NCBI GenBank assembly: GCA_031274075.1
Contig: JAISQQ010000409.1
Coordinates: forward strand, 1 to 8,528
Direction of reading: 5' to 3'
DNA length: 8,528 nucleotides
Source of the DNA: Accumulibacter sp.
Lineage (GTDB): Bacteria > Pseudomonadota > Gammaproteobacteria > Burkholderiales > Rhodocyclaceae
In this document: positions 1-6,486 of the stretch, piece after piece
Layout: the number at the start of each line of letters is the position of its first letter
How positions within the stretch are numbered: the first letter of the stretch is position 1
Notes under the pieces: model-generated
Told to the model about the DNA's origin: nothing
Databases searched by the model: none
Seen by the model: the letters and a program-made list of their open reading frames with translations, nothing else
Translations under genes and position numbers: made by a program

Positions 1-1269
1 CTAACGCGAAATCGCGCGGTGTCCGATGTCGCGGCGGAACTGCATGCCGTCGAAATGGATGCCGGTGATCGCTTCGTAGGCCAGTTTCTGGGCCTGCTTC
101 ACGTTTTCGCCGAGCGTCGTGACGCACAGCACACGGCCGCCGGCGGTGACGATCCGGCCGTCCTGCTCGGCGGTGCCGGCGTGGAAAACGCAGACGTTCT
201 CGCTCTCCCTGGGCAGCCCGGAGATCACGTCGCCTTTTTTCGGGTGGCCTGGATAATTGGCGGCGGCCAGCACGACGCCGAGCGCGACGCGCCGGTCCCA
301 CTCGGCCTCGGCCTGGTCGAGCTTGCCGGCGAGGGCGTGTTCGATCAGGGTCAGCAGGTCGGACTTCATGCGCATCATGATCGCTTGCGTTTCCGGGTCG
401 CCCAGGCGGCAGTTGAATTCGACGACCTTGACCGAGCCGTCCTTGCCGATCATCAGCCCGGCGTAGAGAAAGCCGGTGTAGGGAAAGCCGTCGCTGGCCA
501 TGCCGCGCACCGTCGGCAGGATGATCTCGCGCATGGCCTTGGCGTGGATCTCCGGGGTGACCACGGGCGCCGGCGAATAGGCGCCCATGCCGCCGGTATT
601 GGGTCCGGCGTCGCCGTCGAAGACGCGTTTGTGGTCCTGGCTCGAAGCGAGCGGCAGCACGTTCCTGCCGTCGGCCATGACGATGAAGCTGGCTTCCTCG
701 CCGTCCAGATAGTCCTCGATGACCACCCGCGCGCCGGCCTGGCCGAGCGCGTTGCCGGAGAGCATGTCGTCGATCGCGCGGTGCGCTTCCTCGAGGCTGG
801 TGGCGACGACGACGCCCTTGCCGGCGGCGAGTCCGTCGGCCTTGACCACGATCGGCGCGCTCTTGCGCCGGATGTGGGCGTGCGCCACGGCGGCGTCGGT
901 GAAGCTCATGAAGGCGGCCGTCGGAATCTTGTGCCGGAGCATGAAGTGCTTGGCGAAATTCTTCGAACTTTCCAGTTGCGCGGCCTCTTTCGTCGGCCCG
1001 AAGATCTTCAGGCCGCGGGCGCGGAAGAGGTTGACGATCCCGGCCGCCAGCGGCGCTTCCGGGCCGACGATGGCGAGGTGGATTTTTTCCTTCTCGACGA
1101 AATCGGCGAGCGCGGCGGGATCGCCGATGGCGACGTTTTCCATCTCGCTCTGGCGCGCCGTGCCGGCGTTGCCCGGCGCGACGTAGATCTTCCGCACACC
1201 GGGAGATTTGGCCAGCCGCCACGCCAGGGCGTGTTCGCGTCCGCCGGAGCCGATGACGAGGAGTTTCAT
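1..1269 (-). CDS. purD: Phosphoribosylamine-glycine ligase (GARS), complete
   Basis: This enzyme ligates glycine to 5-phosphoribosylamine using ATP and gives GAR, the second step of de novo purine synthesis in the cytoplasm. The 422-residue product has the usual single-domain bacterial PurD length. Visible motifs are the N-terminal GSGGREHAL (7-15), VGPEAPL (68-74), the ATP-grasp KADGLAAGKG (143-152), QDHKR (211-215), GPNTGGMGAYSP (222-233) and the metal-binding EFNCRLGDPETQ (284-295). The frame stays open 30 codons further upstream, but those residues are translated repeat DNA, and MKLLVIGSGG is the standard PurD N-terminus. A modest GAAAGG (1279-1284, minus) lies 9 nt before this ATG. The stop is the TAG at 3-1. 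Gene order suggests it once followed purH directly; accessory DNA now separates them. No frameshift or missing motif was seen. Confidence 0.97.
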   Translation of the reverse strand: MKLLVIGSGGREHALAWRLAKSPGVRKIYVAPGNAGTARQSEMENVAIGDPAALADFVEKEKIHLAIVGPEAPLAAGIVNLFRARGLKIFGPTKEAAQLESSKNFAKHFMLRHKIPTAAFMSFTDAAVAHAHIRRKSAPIVVKADGLAAGKGVVVATSLEEAHRAIDDMLSGNALGQAGARVVIEDYLDGEEASFIVMADGRNVLPLASSQDHKRVFDGDAGPNTGGMGAYSPAPVVTPEIHAKAMREIILPTVRGMASDGFPYTGFLYAGLMIGKDGSVKVVEFNCRLGDPETQAIMMRMKSDLLTLIEHALAGKLDQAEAEWDRRVALGVVLAAANYPGHPKKGDVISGLPRESENVCVFHAGTAEQDGRIVTAGGRVLCVTTLGENVKQAQKLAYEAITGIHFDGMQFRRDIGHRAISR

Positions 1270-1280
1270 TGCAAAAAACC

Positions 1281-1312
1281 TTTCACCACAAAGGCACAGA
1301 GACACAGGAAAC
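1281..1312. repeat. Dispersed CACAAAGGCACAGAGACACA-type intergenic repeat
   Basis: The stretch reads TTTCACCACAAAGGCACAGA then GACACAGGAAAC. This is the simple CACAGAG-rich motif that I recall recurring between genes in many unrelated environmental bacteria; when translated by mistake it gives peptides like TKAQRHR on one strand and LCLCG on the other. Only one copy is in this window, so the assignment rests on recall. It lies directly upstream of purD and its left edge supplies the weak GAAAGG ribosome-binding sequence of that gene. Confidence 0.55.
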
Positions 1313-1363
1313 AGTATGTTTGTCTGTTTGTTCAATCCACATCCGGCGGGCCGGACCAAAACA

Positions 1364-1386
1364 CGGAAGGGCTTGCGCCCCTTCCG
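1364..1386 (-). terminator. Possible terminator-like hairpin between purH and purD
   Basis: CGGAAGGG (1364-1371) pairs perfectly with CCCTTCCG (1379-1386) around a 7-nt loop. Read on the minus strand the stem is followed by TGTTTTGG, a weak U-rich tail, so it could terminate or attenuate leftward transcription ahead of purD. A second, smaller hairpin (TCCTCC, loop TGAA, GGAGGA; 1397-1412) lies beside it. Neither has a full T-run, and both could instead be relics of intergenic repeats. Confidence 0.35.
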
Positions 1387-1430
1387 GGCGGGATTATCCT
1401 CCTGAAGGAGGAGGTTTCCAAGCGGGGCCG

Positions 1431-1438
1431 GTTTCCGA
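1431..1438. repeat. Left target-site duplication, GTTTCCGA
   Basis: GTTTCCGA lies immediately outside the left inverted repeat of the Rpn cassette. The identical 8 bases lie immediately outside the right inverted repeat, in the same orientation. This is the expected footprint of transposase-mediated insertion. Confidence 0.8.
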
Positions 1439-1550
1439 CCAGGGCCATCGCATTTGACTTTTGGCTACCAAACCAAGCAAAGAAGCGCGAAATCGAGGGA
1501 GGCGACCCGCGGTTTGCGCGAAAACGCAAGCGGCGTTCAGGATAGGTAGT

Positions 1551-1577
1551 TTGGAACACGAGGTATCCCGCTACAAT
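1551..1577 (+). promoter_or_regulatory. Candidate sigma70 promoter for the Rpn gene
   Basis: TTGGAA (1551-1556) and TACAAT (1572-1577) are 15 bp apart; TTTGGA (1550-1555) would give 16 bp. Transcription would start near 1584 and leave about 30 nt before the ATG at 1614. It lies inside the cassette, so the gene would carry its own promoter when moved. The TTGACT in the left inverted repeat (1454-1459) has no fitting -10 partner. Confidence 0.45.
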
Positions 1578-1613
1578 GTCTCCTTTCCTTTCCGTCCCTT
1601 CCCAAAAAAAACC

Positions 1614-2462
1614 ATGCGCAAACCCGTCCTCTCTCCCCGCAACGACTTCGTCTTCAAGCGGCTCTTCGGCGACGCGCGCGACACCTCGCTGCTGACCGAC
1701 TTCCTCAAATCCGCCCTCGACCTGCCCCCGGAGGACTACCAGGAAGTCCGGATCGTCGATCCCCGTCTTTCGGGCGAAATGCCCGAAGACAAGGAAGGCA
1801 TCCTCGACGTCAAGGTCAAGACCCCCAGCGGGAAGTTGATCGACATCGAAATCCAGATCGTCGAACACCCACAGATGCGCGAACGCCTCCTTTTCTACCT
1901 CGCCCGCATGGTCACGGATCAAATCGGCAAAGGACGCGACTACCGGGAAATCAAACGAAGCATCAGCATCCTGATCACCGACTACGTGCAAATACCGGAG
2001 AATCAAAGCTATCATAACCGCTACCGGCTCTACGACCGCCAGACCGGCTCGGAATTCACCGACCTACTGGAAGTCAACACCCTGGAACTCCCGAAGCTGC
2101 CGGAACAGGAAGACGGAACGGCCTTGTGGAACTGGCTCGGATTCTTGAAAGCACGGAAAGAGGAGGACATGATGAGACTTGCCGAAAAAAACCCGCTACT
2201 GGGAAAAGCGGTTTCCCGCCTGGTCGCGCTGTCGGAAGACGAACAAACGCGGCTCTTGGCCGAATCCCGCGAGAAACTGCAACGGGACATTGCCGCGCGG
2301 GAATACGCGGCGACGGAACGGGGGAGGGAAGAAGGTCGGGAAGAAGGCCGGGAAGAAGCGCAGCTCGTCATCGCCCGGAGGCTTCTTGGCTTGGGTCTGT
2401 CGATCGATGAGATCGTAAAAGCGACGGAACTTTCCCCGGACGCCATCCGAACCCTTCACTGA
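1614..2462 (+). CDS. Rpn-family PD-(D/E)XK nuclease (putative transposase / defence nuclease)
   Basis: The 282-residue product belongs to the Rpn (recombination-promoting nuclease, YhgA-like) group. The typical opening RNDFVFKRLFGD is at 9-20. The nuclease core is visible as D65 in ILDVKVKT followed by E79-x-Q81 in LIDIEIQI, a D...E-x-Q variant of the PD-(D/E)XK site. A basic/acidic linker with three GREE units (237-248; 12-bp DNA repeats at 2322-2357) leads to the family's usual tail, LLGLGLSIDEIVKATELS (257-274). E. coli Rpn proteins are DNA endonucleases that raise RecA-independent recombination and have been tied to phage defence. The ATG at 1614 starts the conserved N-terminus but has no Shine-Dalgarno (the run before it is A-rich). 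Upstream in-frame codons back to 1461 give no family-like sequence. The gene sits alone in a TIR-bounded cassette, divergent from purD and convergent with purH, and it is complete. Confidence 0.9.
   Translation: MRKPVLSPRNDFVFKRLFGDARDTSLLTDFLKSALDLPPEDYQEVRIVDPRLSGEMPEDKEGILDVKVKTPSGKLIDIEIQIVEHPQMRERLLFYLARMVTDQIGKGRDYREIKRSISILITDYVQIPENQSYHNRYRLYDRQTGSEFTDLLEVNTLELPKLPEQEDGTALWNWLGFLKARKEEDMMRLAEKNPLLGKAVSRLVALSEDEQTRLLAESREKLQRDIAAREYAATERGREEGREEGREEAQLVIARRLLGLGLSIDEIVKATELSPDAIRTLH
2161..2166 (+). promoter_or_regulatory. Internal Shine-Dalgarno AGGAGG inside the Rpn gene
   Basis: AGGAGG is the strongest ribosome-binding sequence in the cassette. It is followed by two in-frame ATG codons at 2169 (2 nt away, too close) and 2172 (5 nt away, well placed). 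Part of the match comes from the GAG-GAG codons of a KEED stretch, so chance must be weighed. Confidence 0.5.
2172..2462 (+). CDS. Candidate internal-start product: C-terminal 96 residues of Rpn (RpnS-like)
   Basis: Translation from the internal ATG at 2172 would give residues 187-282 of the Rpn protein as a separate 96-residue polypeptide. It begins MRLAEKNPLLGK and keeps the charged GREE linker and the C-terminal helical tail, but lacks all nuclease residues (D65, E79, Q81). For E. coli Rpn proteins, in-gene starts that make a C-terminal small protein blocking the toxic full-length nuclease have been reported. The AGGAGG before this ATG, set against the absence of any Shine-Dalgarno at 1614, gives the layout expected for excess inhibitor. 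No separate promoter was recognised, so both products would come from one mRNA. The existence of the product is inferred. Confidence 0.4.
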   Translation: MRLAEKNPLLGKAVSRLVALSEDEQTRLLAESREKLQRDIAAREYAATERGREEGREEGREEAQLVIARRLLGLGLSIDEIVKATELSPDAIRTLH

Positions 2463-2624
2463 CGGCAAACGTAGTTTGGGCTGAATGCGATGAAGTCCAA
2501 CGATTCGTCAAATGCAATCGCCCTGGGTTTCCGATGACCCCCGGAGCGCGCGAAAAGAATCGGTTCCGATGTCAGGCAAGGCCCGCTTTGTCCCGATTGT
2601 CCGGCTCCCCCGTCTCTTCATGTA
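2463..2624. other. Gap between the Rpn gene and the 227-bp element
   Basis: No gene or RNA is recognised here. It contains the right end of the Rpn cassette (to 2526), the right GTTTCCGA copy, and a small perfect palindrome, ATCGGTTCCGAT (2559-2570). No hairpin with a T-run is seen, so no clear terminator for the Rpn gene was found before the next element. Confidence 0.5.
2527..2534. repeat. Right target-site duplication, GTTTCCGA
   Basis: This exact copy of the 8 bases at 1431-1438 directly abuts the right inverted repeat. Removing 1439-2534 would restore one uninterrupted copy of GTTTCCGA followed by TGACCCC. Confidence 0.8.
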
Positions 2625-2851
2625 AGAAGCTGTTTTAGAAATCAGAAAGACGTTTGAGAAGCAGAGGGATCATCCAGGGTAGGGCGCGCTCTCCGAGCGC
2701 GCCGGGGGGCGGCATCCAAGGTAGGGCGCGATCTCCGAGCGCGCCGGGGGGCGGCGGTTTCGGAGAAACCGCCCTACCTTCACCCAGGGCTCGAATTGAG
2801 GTTTTTGGGATCAAAGCATTTCTCGTACCCATTTTTTTTAAAACAGCTTCT
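2625..2851. mobile_element. 227-bp inverted-repeat-bounded (MITE-like) element
   Basis: AGAAGCTGTTTTA (2625-2637) is a perfect 13-bp inverted match to TAAAACAGCTTCT (2839-2851). Three more bases pair after one mismatch, giving 16 of 17. The element is too short to code for a transposase; the open frames across it are low-complexity GC-rich translations. Its middle is filled by three REP-like hairpins. No convincing direct duplication flanks it (ATGTA to the left, GAGAG to the right). The ends resemble the GAGGCTGTT-type ends that I recall from IS5/IS1182 elements, which is a weak comparison. It may be a MITE that captured REP units, or a REP cluster inside an old IS scar. Confidence 0.55.
2671..2778. 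repeat. Three GTAG-headed REP-like hairpins (two tandem, one inverted)
   Basis: Two 42-bp units (2671-2712 and 2713-2754) differ at only two positions. Each carries GGTAGGGCG leading into a hairpin with the loop CTCCG (2679-2703 and 2721-2745). A third hairpin (2753-2777) is the same design on the opposite strand: read on minus it is GGTAGGGCG, a stem GGCGGTTT/AAACCGCC, and the loop CTCCG. Unit 1 has the stem GGCGCGCT/AGCGCGCC; unit 2 has one A-G mismatch. The stems differ in sequence while staying paired, and head and loop are constant. A GTAG head plus imperfect palindrome, in head-to-tail and inverted pairs, is the hallmark of REP elements moved by RAYT (TnpA-REP) proteins. No RAYT gene is in the window. 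Confidence 0.75.
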
Positions 2852-2890
2852 GAGAGGGAGCGTTTCATGCCGGCCGGAATTTTCAGCTTC

Positions 2891-2909
2891 CCGCGCGCTC
2901 CGTGCGCGG
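2891..2909 (-). other. GC-rich hairpin downstream of purH
   Basis: CCGCGC (2891-2896) pairs with GCGCGG (2904-2909) around a 7-nt loop, 34 bp beyond the purH stop. On the minus strand it is followed by GAAGCTGAAAATTCC with no T-run, so it is at best a poor intrinsic terminator for the dusB-fis-purH transcript. Confidence 0.25.
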
Positions 2910-2942
2910 CTCCCGCCGATTTTACTATTTCTCCAGTGGTGA

Positions 2943-4535
<1,593 letters not shown>

Positions 4536-4625
4536 GACGGGGACTTTCTGGGAAGGAAATCGGGCGGTGGAAATGAAGGCAGGAAGGCGGGAAGGCGCGG
4601 GACGCGTCGAAACGCCCCGGAGGGA

Positions 4626-4862
4626 TCAGGGCAGCCGGTAGTCGTTGATCTTCTTGCGCAGGGTATTGCGGTTGATGCCGAGCATTTCGGCGGCCAGCGT
4701 CTGGTTGCCGCGGGCCTGCCGCAGCGTGACTTCGAACATCGGCCGTTCGACGCTCTTGATCACCATGTCGTAGATGTTGCTCGGCATTTCACCTTCGAGG
4801 TCGTGGAAATACGTTTCAAGCGCGCTCTGGATACAAGCGGAAATATCATGGGTCTTTTTCAT
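4626..4862 (-). CDS. fis: Fis-family DNA-binding / nucleoid protein
   Basis: The 78-residue protein matches the DNA-binding part of Fis. The C-terminal helix-turn-helix is plain: RQARGNQTLAAEMLGINRN (48-66) followed by TLRKKINDYRLP, close to the E. coli ending [21 protein letters not shown]. It is about 20 residues shorter than E. coli Fis (98 aa) and lacks most of the N-terminal beta-hairpin arm used to activate DNA invertases; short forms are usual in betaproteobacteria. As a dimer it bends DNA and acts on rRNA, replication and recombination loci. Its ATG overlaps the dusB stop as ATGA (4862-4859), with no strong Shine-Dalgarno of its own, so translation is probably coupled to dusB. purH follows on the same strand. 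Confidence 0.93.
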   Translation of the reverse strand: MKKTHDISACIQSALETYFHDLEGEMPSNIYDMVIKSVERPMFEVTLRQARGNQTLAAEMLGINRNTLRKKINDYRLP

Positions 4863-5890
4863 GCAGCGAGTCCATCGATGTCGTTATTGTCGGCCGGGCC
4901 GTAATTTAGACGTTCGTTTTTCTCGGCCAGGCCCAGGAAAAAAACGTCGACCGCCTGGCGCTGTTCGGCGGCGCCGGACAGGCGGTTCATGTGTTGGCGA
5001 AACGCCGCCGAACCGGCCAATCCCCGGGTGTACCAGGAGATGTGCTTGCGCGCCACGCGCACGCCGGTGTCGAGGCCATAAAAAGCGTACAAATCCTCCA
5101 GATGCGCCCGCAGGACGCGGTGGATTTCGTCGACGCGCGGCGGCGGCAGACGCGCGCCGGTGGCGAGATAGTGTTCGATTTCCCGGAACAGCCACGGCCG
5201 GCCTTGCGCCGCGCGGCCGATCATCAGGGCGTCGGCGCCGGTGGCGTCGAGCACCTGCCGGGCCTTCTCGGGCGAGTCGATGTCGCCGTTGGCGATGACC
5301 GGGATGCGCGCCTCGGCCTTGAGCGCGGCGATCGTCTCGTACTCGGCCTGGCCGGCGTAGCCGCAGGCGCGCGTGCGTCCGTGCACGGTGAGCGCGCGGA
5401 CGCCCGACTGCTCGGCGATCTTCAGGATCGCCGGCGCGTTGCGGTGGGCCTGGTCCCAGCCGGTGCGGATCTTCAGGCTGACCGGCGTGCCGGGGACCGC
5501 CTCGACCACCGCCGCGAGGATGCGGCCGACCAGCGGCTCATCCCGGAGCAGCGCGGAACCGGCCATGACCCGGCAGATTTTCCGGGCCGGGCAGCCCATG
5601 TTGATGTCGATGATCTGCGCGCCGCGGTCGACGTTGTGGCGCGCCGCCTCGGCCATCGTTTCCGGGACGGAGCCGGCGATCTGCACCGTCGCCGGCGCGG
5701 CTTCGCCGTCGTGGTCGGCGCGCCGGCGCGTCTTGGCGCTGCCGTACAGCAGCGAGTTCGACGTCACCATCTCGGAAACGGCCAGCCCGGCGCCCATTTT
5801 CTTGCACAACTGGCGGAACGGGCGATCGGTCACGCCCGCCATGGGCGCGACGAACAGATTGTTCCGCAGCGAAAAACCGAGATAGCGCAT
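4859..5890 (-). CDS. dusB: tRNA-dihydrouridine synthase B
   Basis: DusB is an FMN/NADPH-dependent enzyme that reduces specific uridines in the D-loop of tRNA. The 343-residue product is of normal length. The TIM-barrel FMN-binding start is APMAGVTDRPFR (15-26). The signature INMGCPARKI (96-105) holds the catalytic Cys100. LKIRTGW (139-145) has the FMN-contacting lysine, followed by TVHGRTR (168-174), ANGDI (200-204) and MIGRAAQGRPW (223-233). The ATG at 5890 gives the expected N-terminus MRYLGFSLRNN; the sequence before it has no good Shine-Dalgarno. It heads the dusB-fis-purH cluster, and the dusB-fis pairing is the same as in enterobacteria. The C-terminal tail (about 325-343) is acidic and Asn-rich and looks lineage-specific. 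Confidence 0.96.
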   Translation of the reverse strand: MRYLGFSLRNNLFVAPMAGVTDRPFRQLCKKMGAGLAVSEMVTSNSLLYGSAKTRRRADHDGEAAPATVQIAGSVPETMAEAARHNVDRGAQIIDINMGCPARKICRVMAGSALLRDEPLVGRILAAVVEAVPGTPVSLKIRTGWDQAHRNAPAILKIAEQSGVRALTVHGRTRACGYAGQAEYETIAALKAEARIPVIANGDIDSPEKARQVLDATGADALMIGRAAQGRPWLFREIEHYLATGARLPPPRVDEIHRVLRAHLEDLYAFYGLDTGVRVARKHISWYTRGLAGSAAFRQHMNRLSGAAEQRQAVDVFFLGLAEKNERLNYGPADNNDIDGLAA

Positions 5891-5923
5891 CGGGGGAGGT
5901 GGAACGGTAGAAGGAAGGCTCGA

Positions 5924-5929
5924 ATTTTA
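5924..5929 (-). promoter_or_regulatory. Possible -10 element for dusB-fis-purH
   Basis: Read on the minus strand this is TAAAAT, placed so that transcription would start about 27 nt before the dusB ATG. No good -35 lies 16-18 bp further upstream, so it would need an activator or be weak. Confidence 0.35.
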
Positions 5930-6055
5930 CTCCGCTTGTCCGTCGGAAATGGACGATTTCGCCCCTGGGAAAGACAAGAAATCGCGCTCGCCGCTGTGTA
6001 AAAATACCTAAGCGCGCCTGCCCGCCAGATTTTCGTGAAAACAAGGACTTAGGCG

Positions 6056-6067
6056 CTGAAATTTCAG
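6056..6067. repeat. Perfect 12-bp palindrome CTGAAATTTCAG
   Basis: CTGAAATTTCAG is fully self-complementary, with partly symmetrical GC flanks (GGCG before, GC after). It is also enclosed by CCTAAG (6007-6012) and CTTAGG (6048-6053) just to its left. It could be an operator for a dimeric regulator acting on either divergent gene; there is no second copy in the window to support this. Confidence 0.3.
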
Positions 6068-6259
6068 GCAAGGGTTTAATTTCATGGCCCAATCGGCCCT
6101 GAAAAAGCCGCTTCGCGTCAAGCGAAAAGTGAATGACCGACACGGATAAGAATGGTTTTTGCGATTGATTTTCGTGATCGGTTTTTCCGCTTTCGGCGGC
6201 ATGGCGCGATGCGCCGCGTCACGCATCCGCGTGGGCAAAAGAAGCGGAACGTCATTTTT

Positions 6260-6288
6260 TTGGAAATCCCCGGCGAAATCGCTATATT
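6260..6288 (+). promoter_or_regulatory. Sigma70-type promoter for the pirin gene
   Basis: TTGGAA (6260-6265), a 17-bp spacer, and TATATT (6283-6288) form the best promoter match in the window. A T-run (6255-6261) just ahead could help as an UP-like element. Transcription would start near 6295, leaving a leader of about 190 nt before the pirin ATG. Confidence 0.6.
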
Positions 6289-6475
6289 GGAAGGAATTGC
6301 CCTGGAAACCGCCGCCGCGGGCGTTGTTGACGCGGGGATCGAGGAGATGCCGGGCGCACAGAGGGAAAAACGATGCGCCCCTTGGGAGGAGGGGCCAGGC
6401 AAGGGCCAAGCGCCCGTTTCCCGCCGTGCTTGTCGTGGTTCAACCGCTTTTTCAGGAATCATTCAATCATCCATC

Positions 6476-6481
6476 GGGAGG
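6476..6481 (+). promoter_or_regulatory. Ribosome-binding site that fixes the pirin start
   Basis: GGGAGG followed by TAAGC and then ATG at 6487. It favours 6487 over the in-frame ATG at 6373, whose extra 38 residues resemble no pirin and which has only a weak GAGGGA upstream. Confidence 0.75.
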
Positions 6482-6486
6482 TAAGC

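Larger units (their letters stand above)
1439..2526. mobile_element. 1,088-bp transposon-like cassette carrying an Rpn gene
   Basis: The left end is CCAGGGCCATCGCATTTGAC (1439-1458). The right end, read inward on the minus strand, is CCAGGGCGATTGCATTTGAC (2526-2507), so 18 of 20 bases match. Exact 8-bp copies of GTTTCCGA abut both ends. Inside is one convincing gene, the Rpn-family nuclease, with about 155 bp of leader and 44 bp after its stop; I see no DDE or tyrosine transposase. CAGGG-type ends with an 8-bp duplication recall, from memory, ISAs1-family elements, so it may be a non-autonomous unit moved in trans by such a transposase. Alternatively the Rpn protein itself takes part in movement, as its old label of putative transposase implies. 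G+C in sampled lines of the cassette is lower (31/60 at 1981-2040 and 31/60 at 2161-2220) than in purH (46/60 at 3001-3060), which fits foreign origin. Confidence 0.75.
5891..6486. other. Divergent intergenic region between dusB and the pirin gene
   Basis: About 600 bp with no convincing gene. It is more AT-rich than its surroundings, and the longest open frames (for example 6152-6484 plus, 110 codons) give basic, low-complexity peptides with no recognisable fold or ribosome-binding site. Visible structure includes a candidate dusB -10 (5924-5929), the palindrome CTGAAATTTCAG (6056-6067), and a TTCGC/GCGAA hairpin (6112-6126). Two adjacent GC-rich hairpins (GGCGC/GCGCC at 6203-6215; CACGC/GCGTG at 6220-6233) can re-pair through GATGCG (6208-6213) with CGCATC (6222-6227). 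A good rightward promoter (6260-6288) leaves a leader of about 190 nt. No known riboswitch or sRNA was recognised. Confidence 0.55.

Noticed and set aside
1454..1459. TTGACT in the left inverted repeat as a -35 box
   Set aside because: No -10-like hexamer lies 16-18 bp downstream (GCAAAG region), so the promoter at 1551-1577 is preferred.
19..1545. Very long plus-strand open frame antisense to purD (508 codons), and similar ones opposite purH, dusB and the glucose dehydrogenase gene
   Set aside because: These are high-GC shadow frames rich in Arg, Gly, Ala and Asp with no recognisable domain; the opposite strand carries clear enzymes.
1546..2479. GTAGTTTGG present on both sides of the Rpn gene (1546-1554 and 2471-2479)
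   Set aside because: It is a 9-bp direct repeat inside the better-supported cassette ends, and it is not at any boundary; probably chance.
2671..2754. Two 42-bp repeats considered as a CRISPR
   Set aside because: The repeats are directly abutting with no spacers, and the third unit is inverted; the REP-like reading fits better.
2617..2860. Target duplication around the 227-bp element
   Set aside because: The flanks (ATGTA to the left, GAGAG to the right) do not match at any length from 2 to 9 bp.
6152..6484. 110-codon plus-strand frame in the dusB-pirin gap
   Set aside because: There is no ribosome-binding site or family resemblance, the peptide is basic and low in complexity, and the pirin promoter lies inside it.
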